Source: an uncultured Flavobacteriales bacterium (GTDB lineage Bacteria; Bacteroidota; Bacteroidia; Flavobacteriales_D; Sanyastnellaceae). From it: DNA of 59,979 bases. The DNA lies in assembly GCA_905479115.1 (NCBI GenBank), contig CAJQLF010000038.1:1-59979 (forward strand). Reading direction: 5' to 3'. Below are positions 45,680 through 54,294 of this stretch, in pieces. Both the position numbers and the translations under genes were made by a program. Positions within the stretch are counted from its first letter, which is position 1; the number at the start of each line of letters is the position of its first letter. Below the pieces are notes generated by a model that searched no databases, had not been told where the DNA came from, and saw nothing but the letters and a program-made list of their open reading frames with translations.

Positions 45680-46516
45680 TTAGCCGTTCATGGATTCTTG
45701 AACGCGCTGCAGAACTTTCTTTGTGTATGCGGGAAAGTCCGCCCCCATCATCCAGCCATAGTAACCGGGATTTTGCCCCAGCACTTCCTTGACTGACTTT
45801 CCTTTGTGCTGTCCAAAATTGAATTGCACTTCGTTGTCTTCCCCATAAATAAAGCGACCCGCAGGATCGGCAAAAGGTTGGCGTTGGCAAAAGGCGCTCA
45901 ATGCCTCCATATCCTTCGGCACAGGTCCAACCGTTTCCTTATCTGACACCGGGACTACAGTCTCCTCATAGCGCTCTAACTGTGCGAGCAGCACTTCCAA
46001 TGTGGCTTCGGTATCTGGCAACGCCTCATGCGCTCCCTCCAAAGTTTTACCACAATAGAATGAATAGGCTGCACGCAACGTGCGCTGCTCCATCTTGTGG
46101 AAAATATTCTGCACATCAATGAGGTTTCGGCTTTCCAACTCAAATTCCGTCCCTGCACGCAAAAATTCCTCCGCCAGAAAAGGAACGTCAAACCGATTGG
46201 AATTGTACCCTCCTAAGTCACAGCCTTCCAGAAACTCGGCCATGCTCTTCGCATACTGTTTGAACGTCGGCTTGTCTTGCACGTCTTCATCGTAGATTCC
46301 GTGTATCAGACTCGTTTCAAGCGGAATAGGTATACCCGGGTTGACCAAGAGACGGTGAGCCGCTCCACGGTGTTCTGGTTTTTTTTCTACCGTACCATTC
46401 GGATGAACCTTAATCATGGCAATTTCAACGATGCGGTCCTTGGAGAGATCTGTCCCCGTGGTTTCAAGATCAAAAATGACCAGCGGTCGCTTGAGGTGAA
46501 GGGCTGATGTGTTCAT
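45680..46516 (-). CDS. DnaQ-like exonuclease with ExoX-type C-terminal domain
   Basis: A 278-residue DEDDh exonuclease. Exo I is VIFDLETTGTD (Asp16, Glu18), Exo II is LGGYNSNRFDVPFL, and Exo III is GAHEALPDTEATLEVL with its His and Asp. After residue about 225, NFGQHKGKSVKEVLGQNPGY matches the small C-terminal domain of exodeoxyribonuclease X-like proteins. It may proofread or process DNA ends; no polymerase domain is attached. It lies between the E2 gene (3 bases upstream) and a glycosyltransferase gene in the recR operon. Confidence 0.9.
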   Translation of the reverse strand: MNTSALHLKRPLVIFDLETTGTDLSKDRIVEIAMIKVHPNGTVEKKPEHRGAAHRLLVNPGIPIPLETSLIHGIYDEDVQDKPTFKQYAKSMAEFLEGCDLGGYNSNRFDVPFLAEEFLRAGTEFELESRNLIDVQNIFHKMEQRTLRAAYSFYCGKTLEGAHEALPDTEATLEVLLAQLERYEETVVPVSDKETVGPVPKDMEALSAFCQRQPFADPAGRFIYGEDNEVQFNFGQHKGKSVKEVLGQNPGYYGWMMGADFPAYTKKVLQRVQESMNG

Positions 46517-46519
46517 AGG

Positions 46520-47893
46520 TTAAACCATGGATCTATTGATGTCAAATTCCTCCAAATACGTTGCAACGCGCTTCACAAAGCTGCCTCCCATCATGCCGTC
46601 GACAACCCGGTGGTCATAGCTGTGGCTTAAGAACATCATGTGCCGAATCCCAATAAGGTCTCCATGCTCCGTCTCAATGACTGCTGGCTTCTTGCGGATG
46701 GCACCCAATGCCAAAATTCCAACTTGAGGTTGGTTGATGATCGGCGTGCCCATGACATTGCCAAACGTTCCTACGTTGGACATCGTGTAGGTGCCTCCCG
46801 CCGTATCGTCTGGCTTGAGCTTGCCTTCGCGAGCTCGCCCTGCGAGATCATTGACATGGTGGGCCAACCCCGCCAAGCTCAGCTGATCTGCATTGTGGAT
46901 CACCGGGACAATCAAATTTCCTGAGGGCAAAGCAGCAGCCATGCCCAAGTTAATCTGCTTTTTGATGATGATTCTATCGCCGTCGACACTGGCATTGACA
47001 CCTGGAAAATCCTTCAGGGCTTTGATGATGGCCTCCGCAATAAGTGGGGTGAAAGTTAGTTTGGTCCCATGCACCTTTTCAAACGCATCCTTGTTGCGCT
47101 TGCGCCATTCAACGATGGGTGTCATATCCGCCTCTACAAAACTCGTCACATGTGGACTCGTTTGCACAGAGCGAACCATATGATCCGCTATGAGCTTACG
47201 CATGCGGTCCATCTCAATGATTTCATCCTCACCTGAAACAGAAACTGTTGGTCGAGAAGATACTTGCACGGACGATGCACTAGCCACTTTTGCGGCAGCG
47301 GGGGCCTTGGTTGTTCCACTGCGTTGAGCGATGTATCCGAGAATATCTTTTTTGGTCACGCGACCCTCTGCACCCGAACCAGGGAGTTGATCCAATTCAG
47401 CTGATGTCACTCCTTCAGATTGAGCGATGCTTCGAACGAGCGGGGAATAAAAGCGACCATTTGCTCCCGTCCGGCCCGGCGCGTCAGCTAAAGGTTCGGT
47501 ATCTTCAGAAGAAGCAAACGGAACATGCAAGGGAGCCTCGAGCGCCTCAACAACCGCCGGATCCATGGCCTCTGGAACTGACGCAGCCTCTGGAGTTGGG
47601 ACTGGAGCTGGAGCCGCCGCCGCAGGAGCTGCCGAAGTAGACTGGTCTCCGCCCGCCACTTCAAACCTCGCAATCGCTTGCCCTACAGCTACCACATCGC
47701 CCTCTCCCACCAACCATTCGATCAGCGTACCGTCTTCTGGGGCAGGAACTTCGCTGTCCACCTTATCGGTGGCTATTTCAACGAGCGGCTCATCCGCTTC
47801 AGTTTGTTCCCCTGTATTCACTACAAACTTGGTGATCGTGGCTTCTGCCACGCTCTCACCCATCTTCGGTAATAGAATTTCAATAATGGCCAT
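46520..47893 (-). CDS. 2-oxoacid dehydrogenase E2 (dihydrolipoamide acyltransferase)
   Basis: The core of a 2-oxoacid dehydrogenase complex, moving the acyl group from lipoamide to CoA. The 457-residue protein has one lipoyl domain with the carrier Lys44 in ATDKVDSEVP, a Pro/Ala-rich linker (about 80-125), the peripheral subunit-binding domain (YSPLVRSIAQSEGVTS, VTKKDILGY; about 145-190), and the catalytic domain ending with SHSYDHRVVDGMMGGSF. The organisation suits the branched-chain 2-oxoacid complex of Bacteroidota; pyruvate or 2-oxoglutarate cannot be excluded. E1 and E3 genes are not in the window. It overlaps the upstream glycosyltransferase gene by 14 bases. Confidence 0.92.
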   Translation of the reverse strand: MAIIEILLPKMGESVAEATITKFVVNTGEQTEADEPLVEIATDKVDSEVPAPEDGTLIEWLVGEGDVVAVGQAIARFEVAGGDQSTSAAPAAAAPAPVPTPEAASVPEAMDPAVVEALEAPLHVPFASSEDTEPLADAPGRTGANGRFYSPLVRSIAQSEGVTSAELDQLPGSGAEGRVTKKDILGYIAQRSGTTKAPAAAKVASASSVQVSSRPTVSVSGEDEIIEMDRMRKLIADHMVRSVQTSPHVTSFVEADMTPIVEWRKRNKDAFEKVHGTKLTFTPLIAEAIIKALKDFPGVNASVDGDRIIIKKQINLGMAAALPSGNLIVPVIHNADQLSLAGLAHHVNDLAGRAREGKLKPDDTAGGTYTMSNVGTFGNVMGTPIINQPQVGILALGAIRKKPAVIETEHGDLIGIRHMMFLSHSYDHRVVDGMMGGSFVKRVATYLEEFDINRSMV

Positions 47894-49844
47894 GGCGGTG
47901 TATTGCGCGATACGAAATTAAGGCTTCCCAGATGACTTGAAGGTCCATTGTCCAACGATAATCACGAACGTACGTTAATAGCGTCCGCTGTCCGACTCTA
48001 TCTGACACATCTTCAACACGTTGAAAAACAAATCGATGGGTATAAGGAACCTGCGATGGACCAATATTAGTAAATCCGACCCACGTTGTTTGACCCGCCA
48101 TTACGGAAAGGGCAGCCCCAAGCCATCTGCTTTGTCTCCTGACCAAGAAAACTGGGAAAATCACCAGGACCAGAAGCGATGCAACGACATCAAAGACCCG
48201 CTTGGACCGGCGCGCTCGCGGCTTAAAAATCGCCCCGTTGAGATCGGTTATAGCACCCCGCTCAGGCCCACCGGCTCCGACAATCTGTCCGTCATCGGTC
48301 CATGCAATGCGAAAGCGAACAGCACTTTGCGTTACCCGCGTCATGGCTTGAATCATCATAGATGCTGTAACATCCCTGCCGCTCATGATGATTTGATTGA
48401 ATCCGTGCACCCGAATCGCCTCGTCCAATTCTGCCATGCCCCCGAGCCACTGAACGTCCGAAGCGGTTTGACTGGCCACCTGTGGATAGGGACAAATCGC
48501 ATGAACAACGCCAAATTCAACAGGCTCGAGAACGTCCATAGAACGAATCAAGTCTTTGATCCGGTCCAAATCTTCTGGGCCTGAAACGTAAAGCCGTTTC
48601 ACTTGCCCCCCACCAGAGGATCCCGTCAATTTCCCTGCAACGAAGCGAGTACAGACCAAAATAAGGGGAACCATTGCCGTCCCCAACACCAAAATGGCCC
48701 GGCTAAAACGCACGTCCTCTGGCAACAATCCGTACGAAGCAAAAAGCACCAGCGATCCCAGAGCGACGCCCTTTAAAATCGAATTCCACCGCCAAGGAGG
48801 ATCGTAGCCACCTTGTAATTTGATCACACCCGTCCAAACCAAAGCATACACCGCCATCGCCGGCAAGGCCCAGCTCCAGTCGTAGACAATCGACTTCCAT
48901 GCTCCATACGCCTGCAGCAATCCGACTAAACCGCCCCACATTAAAGCACATTCGATAAGCGGGAGCGATATGGCTTTCCAAATCCTTGACCCTATGGCGA
49001 GCGCCGCCCGCACATAAATGGCCCATTGAATGACCGCGTGCATCACCTGCCCGCCGGGACCAGAAAAATGAGTCTTTGCAAAGATTTGCATCGCACGATA
49101 AAACACCAGAACGTAATTGAGCGAACCTTTTTTCGTGCTTTCTCCCTTGTAATGAATGATCGAGGTCTCGGCAAAATAATGGTTTTCCCAGCCGCCTTTA
49201 ATCAACCGCCAACTCAAGTCAATGTCTTCACCATACATGAAATAGGTCTCGTCGAGGACGCCCACGGCATCCAAGGATTCCTTGCGCATCCACATGAAGG
49301 CACCGCTGAGAATTTCAATGCAATGTGTCTCATCTTGGGAGAGATGACCCTGGTAATAGCGGTTGATTTTTGCCGATCGTGGAGCTAAACGATACAATCC
49401 TGAAATTTTCCAAAATGCCGCGCTGGGCGTGGGAATTCCGCGCTTGGACTCGGGCAAGTATACCCCGTTCCCATCCACCATGGGAACCCCCATACCTCCA
49501 AGTTTAGGTTGGTTATCGGCATATTCCAGGCATTTGATCAAGGTGTCTTCCTGAATCACTGTATCCGGATTCAACAGCAGCACCCACCGGCCTTGGGCCT
49601 GGAGGATCGCCAAATTATTGGCCTTAGAAAATCCTAGATTTTCTTCCAATGCGAGCAATTCCACTTCAGGGAATTGCGCCCGAACCATGGCGCAAGACCC
49701 ATCCACCGAATGGTTGTCAACGACGAACGTTTCTCCCGAATATCCCGAACGCTTCAACACCTCCATCCCTTGTCGAACCGATTGCAAGCATTGAGCCAAG
49801 AAATGCTCTACGTTGTAATTGACAATGATGACGGATACGTCCAC
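47880..49844 (-). CDS. Glycosyltransferase family 2 fused to membrane and WbaP-like domains
   Basis: A 654-residue protein in three parts. Residues 1-270 are a rhamnosyltransferase-like GT2 domain (SVIIVNYNVEHFLAQCL, VVDNHSVDGS, LLLNPDTVI, YGEDIDLSWR). About 270-400 hold several membrane helices. The remainder resembles the N-terminal Rossmann part of WbaP/WcaJ sugar-phosphate transferases (RLYVSGPEDLDRIKDLIRSM), then one helix after KRVFDVVASLLVLVIFPVF, but the catalytic Asp-Glu region of those enzymes is missing. It probably adds sugars to a surface polysaccharide. It starts 9 bases after recR. Confidence 0.85.
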   Translation of the reverse strand: MDVSVIIVNYNVEHFLAQCLQSVRQGMEVLKRSGYSGETFVVDNHSVDGSCAMVRAQFPEVELLALEENLGFSKANNLAILQAQGRWVLLLNPDTVIQEDTLIKCLEYADNQPKLGGMGVPMVDGNGVYLPESKRGIPTPSAAFWKISGLYRLAPRSAKINRYYQGHLSQDETHCIEILSGAFMWMRKESLDAVGVLDETYFMYGEDIDLSWRLIKGGWENHYFAETSIIHYKGESTKKGSLNYVLVFYRAMQIFAKTHFSGPGGQVMHAVIQWAIYVRAALAIGSRIWKAISLPLIECALMWGGLVGLLQAYGAWKSIVYDWSWALPAMAVYALVWTGVIKLQGGYDPPWRWNSILKGVALGSLVLFASYGLLPEDVRFSRAILVLGTAMVPLILVCTRFVAGKLTGSSGGGQVKRLYVSGPEDLDRIKDLIRSMDVLEPVEFGVVHAICPYPQVASQTASDVQWLGGMAELDEAIRVHGFNQIIMSGRDVTASMMIQAMTRVTQSAVRFRIAWTDDGQIVGAGGPERGAITDLNGAIFKPRARRSKRVFDVVASLLVLVIFPVFLVRRQSRWLGAALSVMAGQTTWVGFTNIGPSQVPYTHRFVFQRVEDVSDRVGQRTLLTYVRDYRWTMDLQVIWEALISYRAIHRHGHY

Positions 49845-49853
49845 AGTAACAGG

Positions 49854-50471
49854 TTAAGATGTGTAAGGCAAGCGTTGACGGAGGCTCTGCACCAACGTCG
49901 CTTCATCGGCATGCTGCAAATCTTCTCCCACCGCCAGACCGCGAGCAATTGCAGTAACCTCAACAGCCAAGGGAGCGAGTTTGCGAAAAATGTAAAACGC
50001 GGTCGTCTCGCCTTCCATCGTGGCGGGCAAGGCAAAAATGACTTCAACTTTGTCCGATGAACCCGTCAATGTCTCCAAGCGCACCGCCAAGGAAGCAATG
50101 TTCAAATCATTCGGTCCGATTCCATCCATGGGACTGATCACACCCCCCAAAACGTGGTATTTACCGCGGTATTGTCCTGTCGCCTCCAGCGCCAACAAAT
50201 CTCGAATATCTTCTACGATGCAAACCAAATTACCCTGCCGAGCCGGGTCCAGGCAAATCGAACAGACCTCCATCTCTGTCAGATTATGGCACTGGTTGCA
50301 TGCATGAATCCCTCGTTTCATATGCAGAAAGGCCTCCGAAAAAGCCTCCACCTGTTCTTCCGACCTTCCCAACATGTTCAGAACAAGCCGCAAAGCCGTT
50401 TTGCGACCCACACCGGGTAGAGAGGACATTTGATCCACAGCAGCTTCAATCAATTTTGAAGGAAGTTCCAT
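49854..50471 (-). CDS. recR: Recombination mediator RecR
   Basis: RecR acts with RecO (and RecF) to load RecA at gaps. The 205-residue protein has the helix-hairpin-helix MSSLPGVGRKTALRLVLNML (15-34), the zinc site Cys58, Cys61, Cys70, Cys73, and the Toprim domain starting LVCIVEDIRDLLALE (82-96). Length and order are standard. The ATG is 4 bases after a TAGATTTG box. It heads a five-gene operon whose other members act in glycan synthesis, 2-oxoacid oxidation and nucleic acid processing. Confidence 0.96.
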   Translation of the reverse strand: MELPSKLIEAAVDQMSSLPGVGRKTALRLVLNMLGRSEEQVEAFSEAFLHMKRGIHACNQCHNLTEMEVCSICLDPARQGNLVCIVEDIRDLLALEATGQYRGKYHVLGGVISPMDGIGPNDLNIASLAVRLETLTGSSDKVEVIFALPATMEGETTAFYIFRKLAPLAVEVTAIARGLAVGEDLQHADEATLVQSLRQRLPYTS

Positions 50472-50475
50472 GGTG

Positions 50476-50483
50476 CAAATCTA
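50476..50483 (-). promoter_or_regulatory. -7 promoter box TAGATTTG for the recR operon
   Basis: A perfect TAnnTTTG on the minus strand followed by CACC and the ATG. It lies 12 bases from the divergent box of the symporter gene. Confidence 0.6.
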
Positions 50484-50495
50484 CAGGCGCTGACC

Positions 50496-50503
50496 CATCT
50501 TTG
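50496..50503 (+). promoter_or_regulatory. Promoter box CATCTTTG for the sodium:solute symporter gene
   Basis: Five of six fixed positions of TAnnTTTG match. It is followed by GTGC and the ATG, again with 4-base spacing. Confidence 0.45.
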
Positions 50504-50507
50504 GTGC

Positions 50508-51971
50508 ATGAATCCTGCTTTGGTTCTTTGCGTCTTTTTGGGCTACGCGACTCTTTTGCTAGTCATTGCTCGGCTCACGTCCCAAAAATCACGTGAATTG
50601 GGAGGCAATGAGCATTTTTATGTGGCTGGGAAATCTGCCCCATGGTACGCGGTCGCCTTTGGTATGTTGGGAGCCTCCTTAAGCGGAGTCACGTTCATCA
50701 GCGTGCCTGGGTGGGTAGCATCGCAAGGGTTTAGCTACATGCAGATGGTCCTGGGCTACCTCGTGGGATACGGTTTCATCATGGCCGTCTTGTTGCCCCT
50801 GTACTACCGATTGGGCTTAACCAGCATTTATGGTTACTTCGAGGAGCGTTTTGGCCCGCGTGCCTACCTAACTGGTGCGGGATTTTTCATTTTATCGCGA
50901 ACCATTGGCGCCGCTTTTCGTCTTTTTTTGGTGGCGCTCGTTCTAAAAATGTTTGTTTTGGAGCCGCTGGGGTGGGATTTTACAGGTGGGTATGCCCTCT
51001 CTATACTGGCGATTCTCGGAGTCATATGGGCGTATACACGTCAAGGCGGGCTGGGAACCATTGTCTGGACCGATACCCTTCAAACTGCTGCGATGATGAT
51101 TGCCGTCATCGCCTCGGCATGTGCCATCGCCCAAGCGCTGGATTGGACAGGTTGGGAAATGATTGATCAGGTTCGAGGTAGCTCCATGAGTAATTGGTGG
51201 GTGTGGGACGATTGGAAAGCCCCCAACCACTTTGTAAAACACTTCCTAGCCGGAGCATTTGTGGCCACCGCCATGACGGGAATGGACCAGGACATGATGC
51301 AAAAAAATCTGGCGTGCCGCAATTTGCGGGAAGCCCGTTTGAACATGGGCTCCTTCTCTGTTGTCCTTGTATTCGTCAACATCCTGTTTTTGGGACTTGG
51401 CGTCTTGCTCTACACATGGGCCGATGCACAAGCCCTGACGATTGCGCGCGCAGACTCTCTTTACCCTACCGTCGCCCTAGGCGGAACACTGGGCTGGGGA
51501 TTGGGATTGGTCTTTTTAATTGGCTTACTCGCTTCGGCCTTTAGCAGCGCAGACAGTGCAATGACCGCGCTAACCACTTCAATTTGCGTAGACGTATTGA
51601 AAACTGAGCGACAGTCCAATGAATATGCAACGCGCATGCGAAAGCGCGTCCATATTGGAGTCGCTATTGCGCTGTTTGTCGTCATCATGCTCTTTTCCAG
51701 CGTCAGTGACACCAGCGTGGTCTCCGCGATTTTCACCGCCGCGAACTACACCTATGGACCGTTGCTTGGCCTCTTTGCTTTTGGATTGGCGACCACCTGC
51801 AAGCCGCGAGATCGTTGGATTCCTGCAGTTGCATTGCTCAGCCCGGCTTGCTGTTATGGACTCGAAACCAGCTTGAACGCCCTTTGGGATTTCAGTTTTG
51901 GATTCGCCTTGCTGCCCGTCAATGGACTGATTAGCTTCTTGGGGCTGTGGGCTATTTCAAAAAAAGGCTGA
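50508..51971 (+). CDS. Sodium:solute symporter (SSS family)
   Basis: A 487-residue carrier with about 13 hydrophobic helices of the LeuT-like SSS fold. Family features are GKSAPWYAVAFGMLGASLSGVTFI (quoted in parts: APWYAVAFGMLGASLSG), GYFEERFGPRAYLTGAGFF, and ASAFSSADSAMTALTTSIC, whose serines lie at the sodium site in relatives. The MTGMDQDMMQKNLACRN stretch is also typical. The solute is unknown. The start is set by the promoter box 4 bases upstream. Confidence 0.92.
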   Translation: MNPALVLCVFLGYATLLLVIARLTSQKSRELGGNEHFYVAGKSAPWYAVAFGMLGASLSGVTFISVPGWVASQGFSYMQMVLGYLVGYGFIMAVLLPLYYRLGLTSIYGYFEERFGPRAYLTGAGFFILSRTIGAAFRLFLVALVLKMFVLEPLGWDFTGGYALSILAILGVIWAYTRQGGLGTIVWTDTLQTAAMMIAVIASACAIAQALDWTGWEMIDQVRGSSMSNWWVWDDWKAPNHFVKHFLAGAFVATAMTGMDQDMMQKNLACRNLREARLNMGSFSVVLVFVNILFLGLGVLLYTWADAQALTIARADSLYPTVALGGTLGWGLGLVFLIGLLASAFSSADSAMTALTTSICVDVLKTERQSNEYATRMRKRVHIGVAIALFVVIMLFSSVSDTSVVSAIFTAANYTYGPLLGLFAFGLATTCKPRDRWIPAVALLSPACCYGLETSLNALWDFSFGFALLPVNGLISFLGLWAISKKG

Positions 51972-52012
51972 TTTTTTCTACCGCGGACGGCTTGGGCATT
52001 GTCCACGGGAAG

Positions 52013-52020
52013 TATTTTTG
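52013..52020 (+). promoter_or_regulatory. -7 promoter box TATTTTTG for the aminotransferase gene
   Basis: A perfect TAnnTTTG with a TTG at 51992-51994 lying 18 bases upstream, where a -33 element would be. The leader to the ATG at 52051 would be about 26 bases. Confidence 0.6.
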
Positions 52021-52050
52021 TGCTTTCTACAGAGGATCAACCCACTTGAC

Positions 52051-53247
52051 ATGCAGCAACGCACTTCCCAACTTTTAAATCGGCTTTCCGAATCGGCCAC
52101 CATCGCCATGGCGCGCAAGGCCAACGAACTTAAAAGTGCCGGCGTCGACGTCATATCCCTTTCGCTCGGAGAGCCGGATTTTGACACGCCGGAATTGATC
52201 AAGGATGCGGGCATAGAAGCGATCAAAAACAATATCACGCACTACACACCGGTTCCTGGCTTACCGGATGTGAGAGAAGCCATTAGCGCAAAATTCAAGC
52301 GGGACAATGGTTTGGATTATGCGCCTAGTCAAATCGTCGTTTCGAATGGTGCAAAGCAAAGCATTACCAACGTGGTCTTGTCCTTGGTTGATCCTGGAGA
52401 AGAGGTCATCTTGCCCGCTCCTTATTGGGTAAGCTATGCGGACATGGTGGCATTTGCCGGCGGAACACACCGTGTGCTTCCCACGTCTATTGAACACGAC
52501 TTTAAAATCCAACCGGACGAATTGGAGGCTGCGATCACAGAGAAAACACGCTTGTTGATCTATTCTTCTCCCTGCAACCCGTCCGGATCGGTATATACGG
52601 TGCAGGAGATTGAAGCACTCGCGGCCGTGCTGAAGCGGCATCCGCAGGTTTATATCATCAGCGATGAAATTTATGAGTTGATTAATTTCACAGGAAAGCA
52701 TTGCAGCATAGGAACCATCGAGGAGTTGAAAGATCGGGTCATCACCGTGAATGGAGTGTCCAAAGGATTTGCTATGACCGGATGGCGCTTGGGCTACATT
52801 GGCGCTCCAGAGTGGATTGCCAAGGCATGCTCTAAAATTCAAGGCCAAGTCACCTCAGCGCCCTGCAGTATCGCACAAGTCGCCGCTGGAGCTGCTGTTT
52901 CTGCCGATCCCCGCATCGCTGAAACCATGCGATCGGCTTTTCTGGTTCGGCGCGACCTCATGATTGAGGGGTTGAGTTTCATCCCGGGCTTAAAAGTGAA
53001 CAAGCCCATGGGTGCGTTTTATCTGTTCCCAGATGTCAGCGCCTTATTTGGAAAAACCGCCGGGCCTAGAACAATCCAAAATGCAGAAGACTTCTCGATG
53101 TACTTGCTCGAAGAAGCCCACGTAGCCACGGTCGGGGGAAATGCTTTTGGAACTCCTGAGTGCATTCGACTGTCTTATGCCGCGTCAGAATCTCAACTGA
53201 AAGAAGCCTTGTCTCGGATTTCAAAAGCAGTCGCTGCCCTGCAATAG
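52051..53247 (+). CDS. aspC: Class I pyridoxal-phosphate aminotransferase, aspartate type
   Basis: It exchanges amino groups between aspartate and 2-oxoglutarate (fold type I, subgroup I-gamma). The 398-residue protein has SLGEPDFDTPE (39-49), SPCNPSGSVY (173-182), SDEIYE (204-209), the cofactor lysine Lys238 in NGVSKGFAMTGWR, and the C-terminal arginine region CIRLSYAAS. The ATG at 52051 aligns with family starts; a longer frame beginning with TTG would start upstream of the predicted transcript start. Prephenate or other oxoacids may also be accepted, as in relatives. Confidence 0.93.
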   Translation: MQQRTSQLLNRLSESATIAMARKANELKSAGVDVISLSLGEPDFDTPELIKDAGIEAIKNNITHYTPVPGLPDVREAISAKFKRDNGLDYAPSQIVVSNGAKQSITNVVLSLVDPGEEVILPAPYWVSYADMVAFAGGTHRVLPTSIEHDFKIQPDELEAAITEKTRLLIYSSPCNPSGSVYTVQEIEALAAVLKRHPQVYIISDEIYELINFTGKHCSIGTIEELKDRVITVNGVSKGFAMTGWRLGYIGAPEWIAKACSKIQGQVTSAPCSIAQVAAGAAVSADPRIAETMRSAFLVRRDLMIEGLSFIPGLKVNKPMGAFYLFPDVSALFGKTAGPRTIQNAEDFSMYLLEEAHVATVGGNAFGTPECIRLSYAASESQLKEALSRISKAVAALQ

Positions 53248-53259
53248 GCTTGAGTGCGT

Positions 53260-53267
53260 TACCTTCG
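53260..53267 (+). promoter_or_regulatory. Promoter box TACCTTCG for the heptose kinase operon
   Basis: It is followed by TAAC and the ATG at 53272: 4-base spacing, predicted leaderless. Confidence 0.5.
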
Positions 53268-53271
53268 TAAC

Positions 53272-54294
53272 ATGGATGCTCAAGCAGCCTTGCAAAACGC
53301 AAATCACGTCACGGCGCTAGTCGTGGGAGATGTCATGCTCGATGCATACCTCGTGGGCCACGTCAACCGTATTTCACCGGAGGCACCGGTTCCCATTGTG
53401 GACGTACACCAGCGCGATCGCAGATTGGGAGGCGCCGCGAATGTTGCTAAAAACCTCATTGCCTTGGGCGCCAAGGTCCATATCGCTGCAGTGATTGGAA
53501 ATGATGCCGCTGGCGAAGACATCGCACATTTATTTGATGAACTGAATGTCGGCACACGCGCATTGCTCCGATCAGATAGCCGACCCACTACGGTGAAAAC
53601 CCGCGTTATTAGCAACGGTCAACAATTGCTCCGCGTGGACGAAGAACATACCAACGACCTGGAGGAGGCCACTGCCTTGGCGCTTTGCGAGCAATGCGAG
53701 GCCCTGCTCGATGCAGAGTCCATTGACGTCGTCATTTTCGAAGACTACAACAAAGGAACCTTGACCGAATATGGGATTCAGCGGTTGATTCGAGCATGTC
53801 AGGCACGCGGAATCAAGACTACCGTCGACCCCAAGTTTAGAAACTTCAATGCGTATCAGGGCGTCACCCTGTTCAAACCCAATTTCAAAGAATTGCAAGA
53901 AGGACTGGGCATCGCCATCCACAAAAATTCCGATGCAAGCTTGCAACAAGCGGTCAACAGGTTAATGGAGCAACTCGATCCGGATGTGGCCATGGTAACA
54001 TTGAGTGAACGCGGTGTGTGCATTTCCGATAAGCATCAGGATCAAGCATTTCAGCGGATTCCAGCGTTTGAAAGGGAAATCACGGATGTGAGCGGAGCCG
54101 GAGACGCCGTCATCGCGGTCGCATCGGTCCTCTTAGCCTCCGATGTTCCAGTTTGGCAGATTGCCGCTGTCGCAAACTTAGCTGGCGGACTCGTTTGTGA
54201 AAAAGTAGGAGTCGTCCCTGTGGAGCTTGAAAGACTTCAATCGGAATGGGAAACCCACCGAGAAGCGATGGAATCCCTGATGTCCAGCAAATGA
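53272..54294 (+). CDS. hldA: D-glycero-beta-D-manno-heptose-7-phosphate kinase (RfaE1/HldA-like)
   Basis: It phosphorylates heptose 7-phosphate at C1 in the route to ADP-heptose for lipopolysaccharide. The 340-residue PfkB-family kinase has VVGDVMLDAYLVGHVNRISPEAP (in part), GGAANVAKNLIALG, and the catalytic DVSGAGDAVIAV near residue 270. There is no nucleotidyltransferase domain, so the second activity of the E. coli HldE fusion must be encoded elsewhere. The ATG at 53272 is supported by the promoter box 4 bases before it. Its stop overlaps the trkH start (ATGA at 54291). Confidence 0.9.
   Translation: MDAQAALQNANHVTALVVGDVMLDAYLVGHVNRISPEAPVPIVDVHQRDRRLGGAANVAKNLIALGAKVHIAAVIGNDAAGEDIAHLFDELNVGTRALLRSDSRPTTVKTRVISNGQQLLRVDEEHTNDLEEATALALCEQCEALLDAESIDVVIFEDYNKGTLTEYGIQRLIRACQARGIKTTVDPKFRNFNAYQGVTLFKPNFKELQEGLGIAIHKNSDASLQQAVNRLMEQLDPDVAMVTLSERGVCISDKHQDQAFQRIPAFEREITDVSGAGDAVIAVASVLLASDVPVWQIAAVANLAGGLVCEKVGVVPVELERLQSEWETHREAMESLMSSK

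Noticed and set aside
48021-48584. A 187-codon plus-strand frame opposite the GT2-fusion gene.
   Set aside because: Antisense shadow with no domain, signal peptide or start context.
52261-52848. A 195-codon minus-strand frame inside the aminotransferase gene.
   Set aside because: It is the complement of a well-conserved enzyme and shows no recognisable motif.
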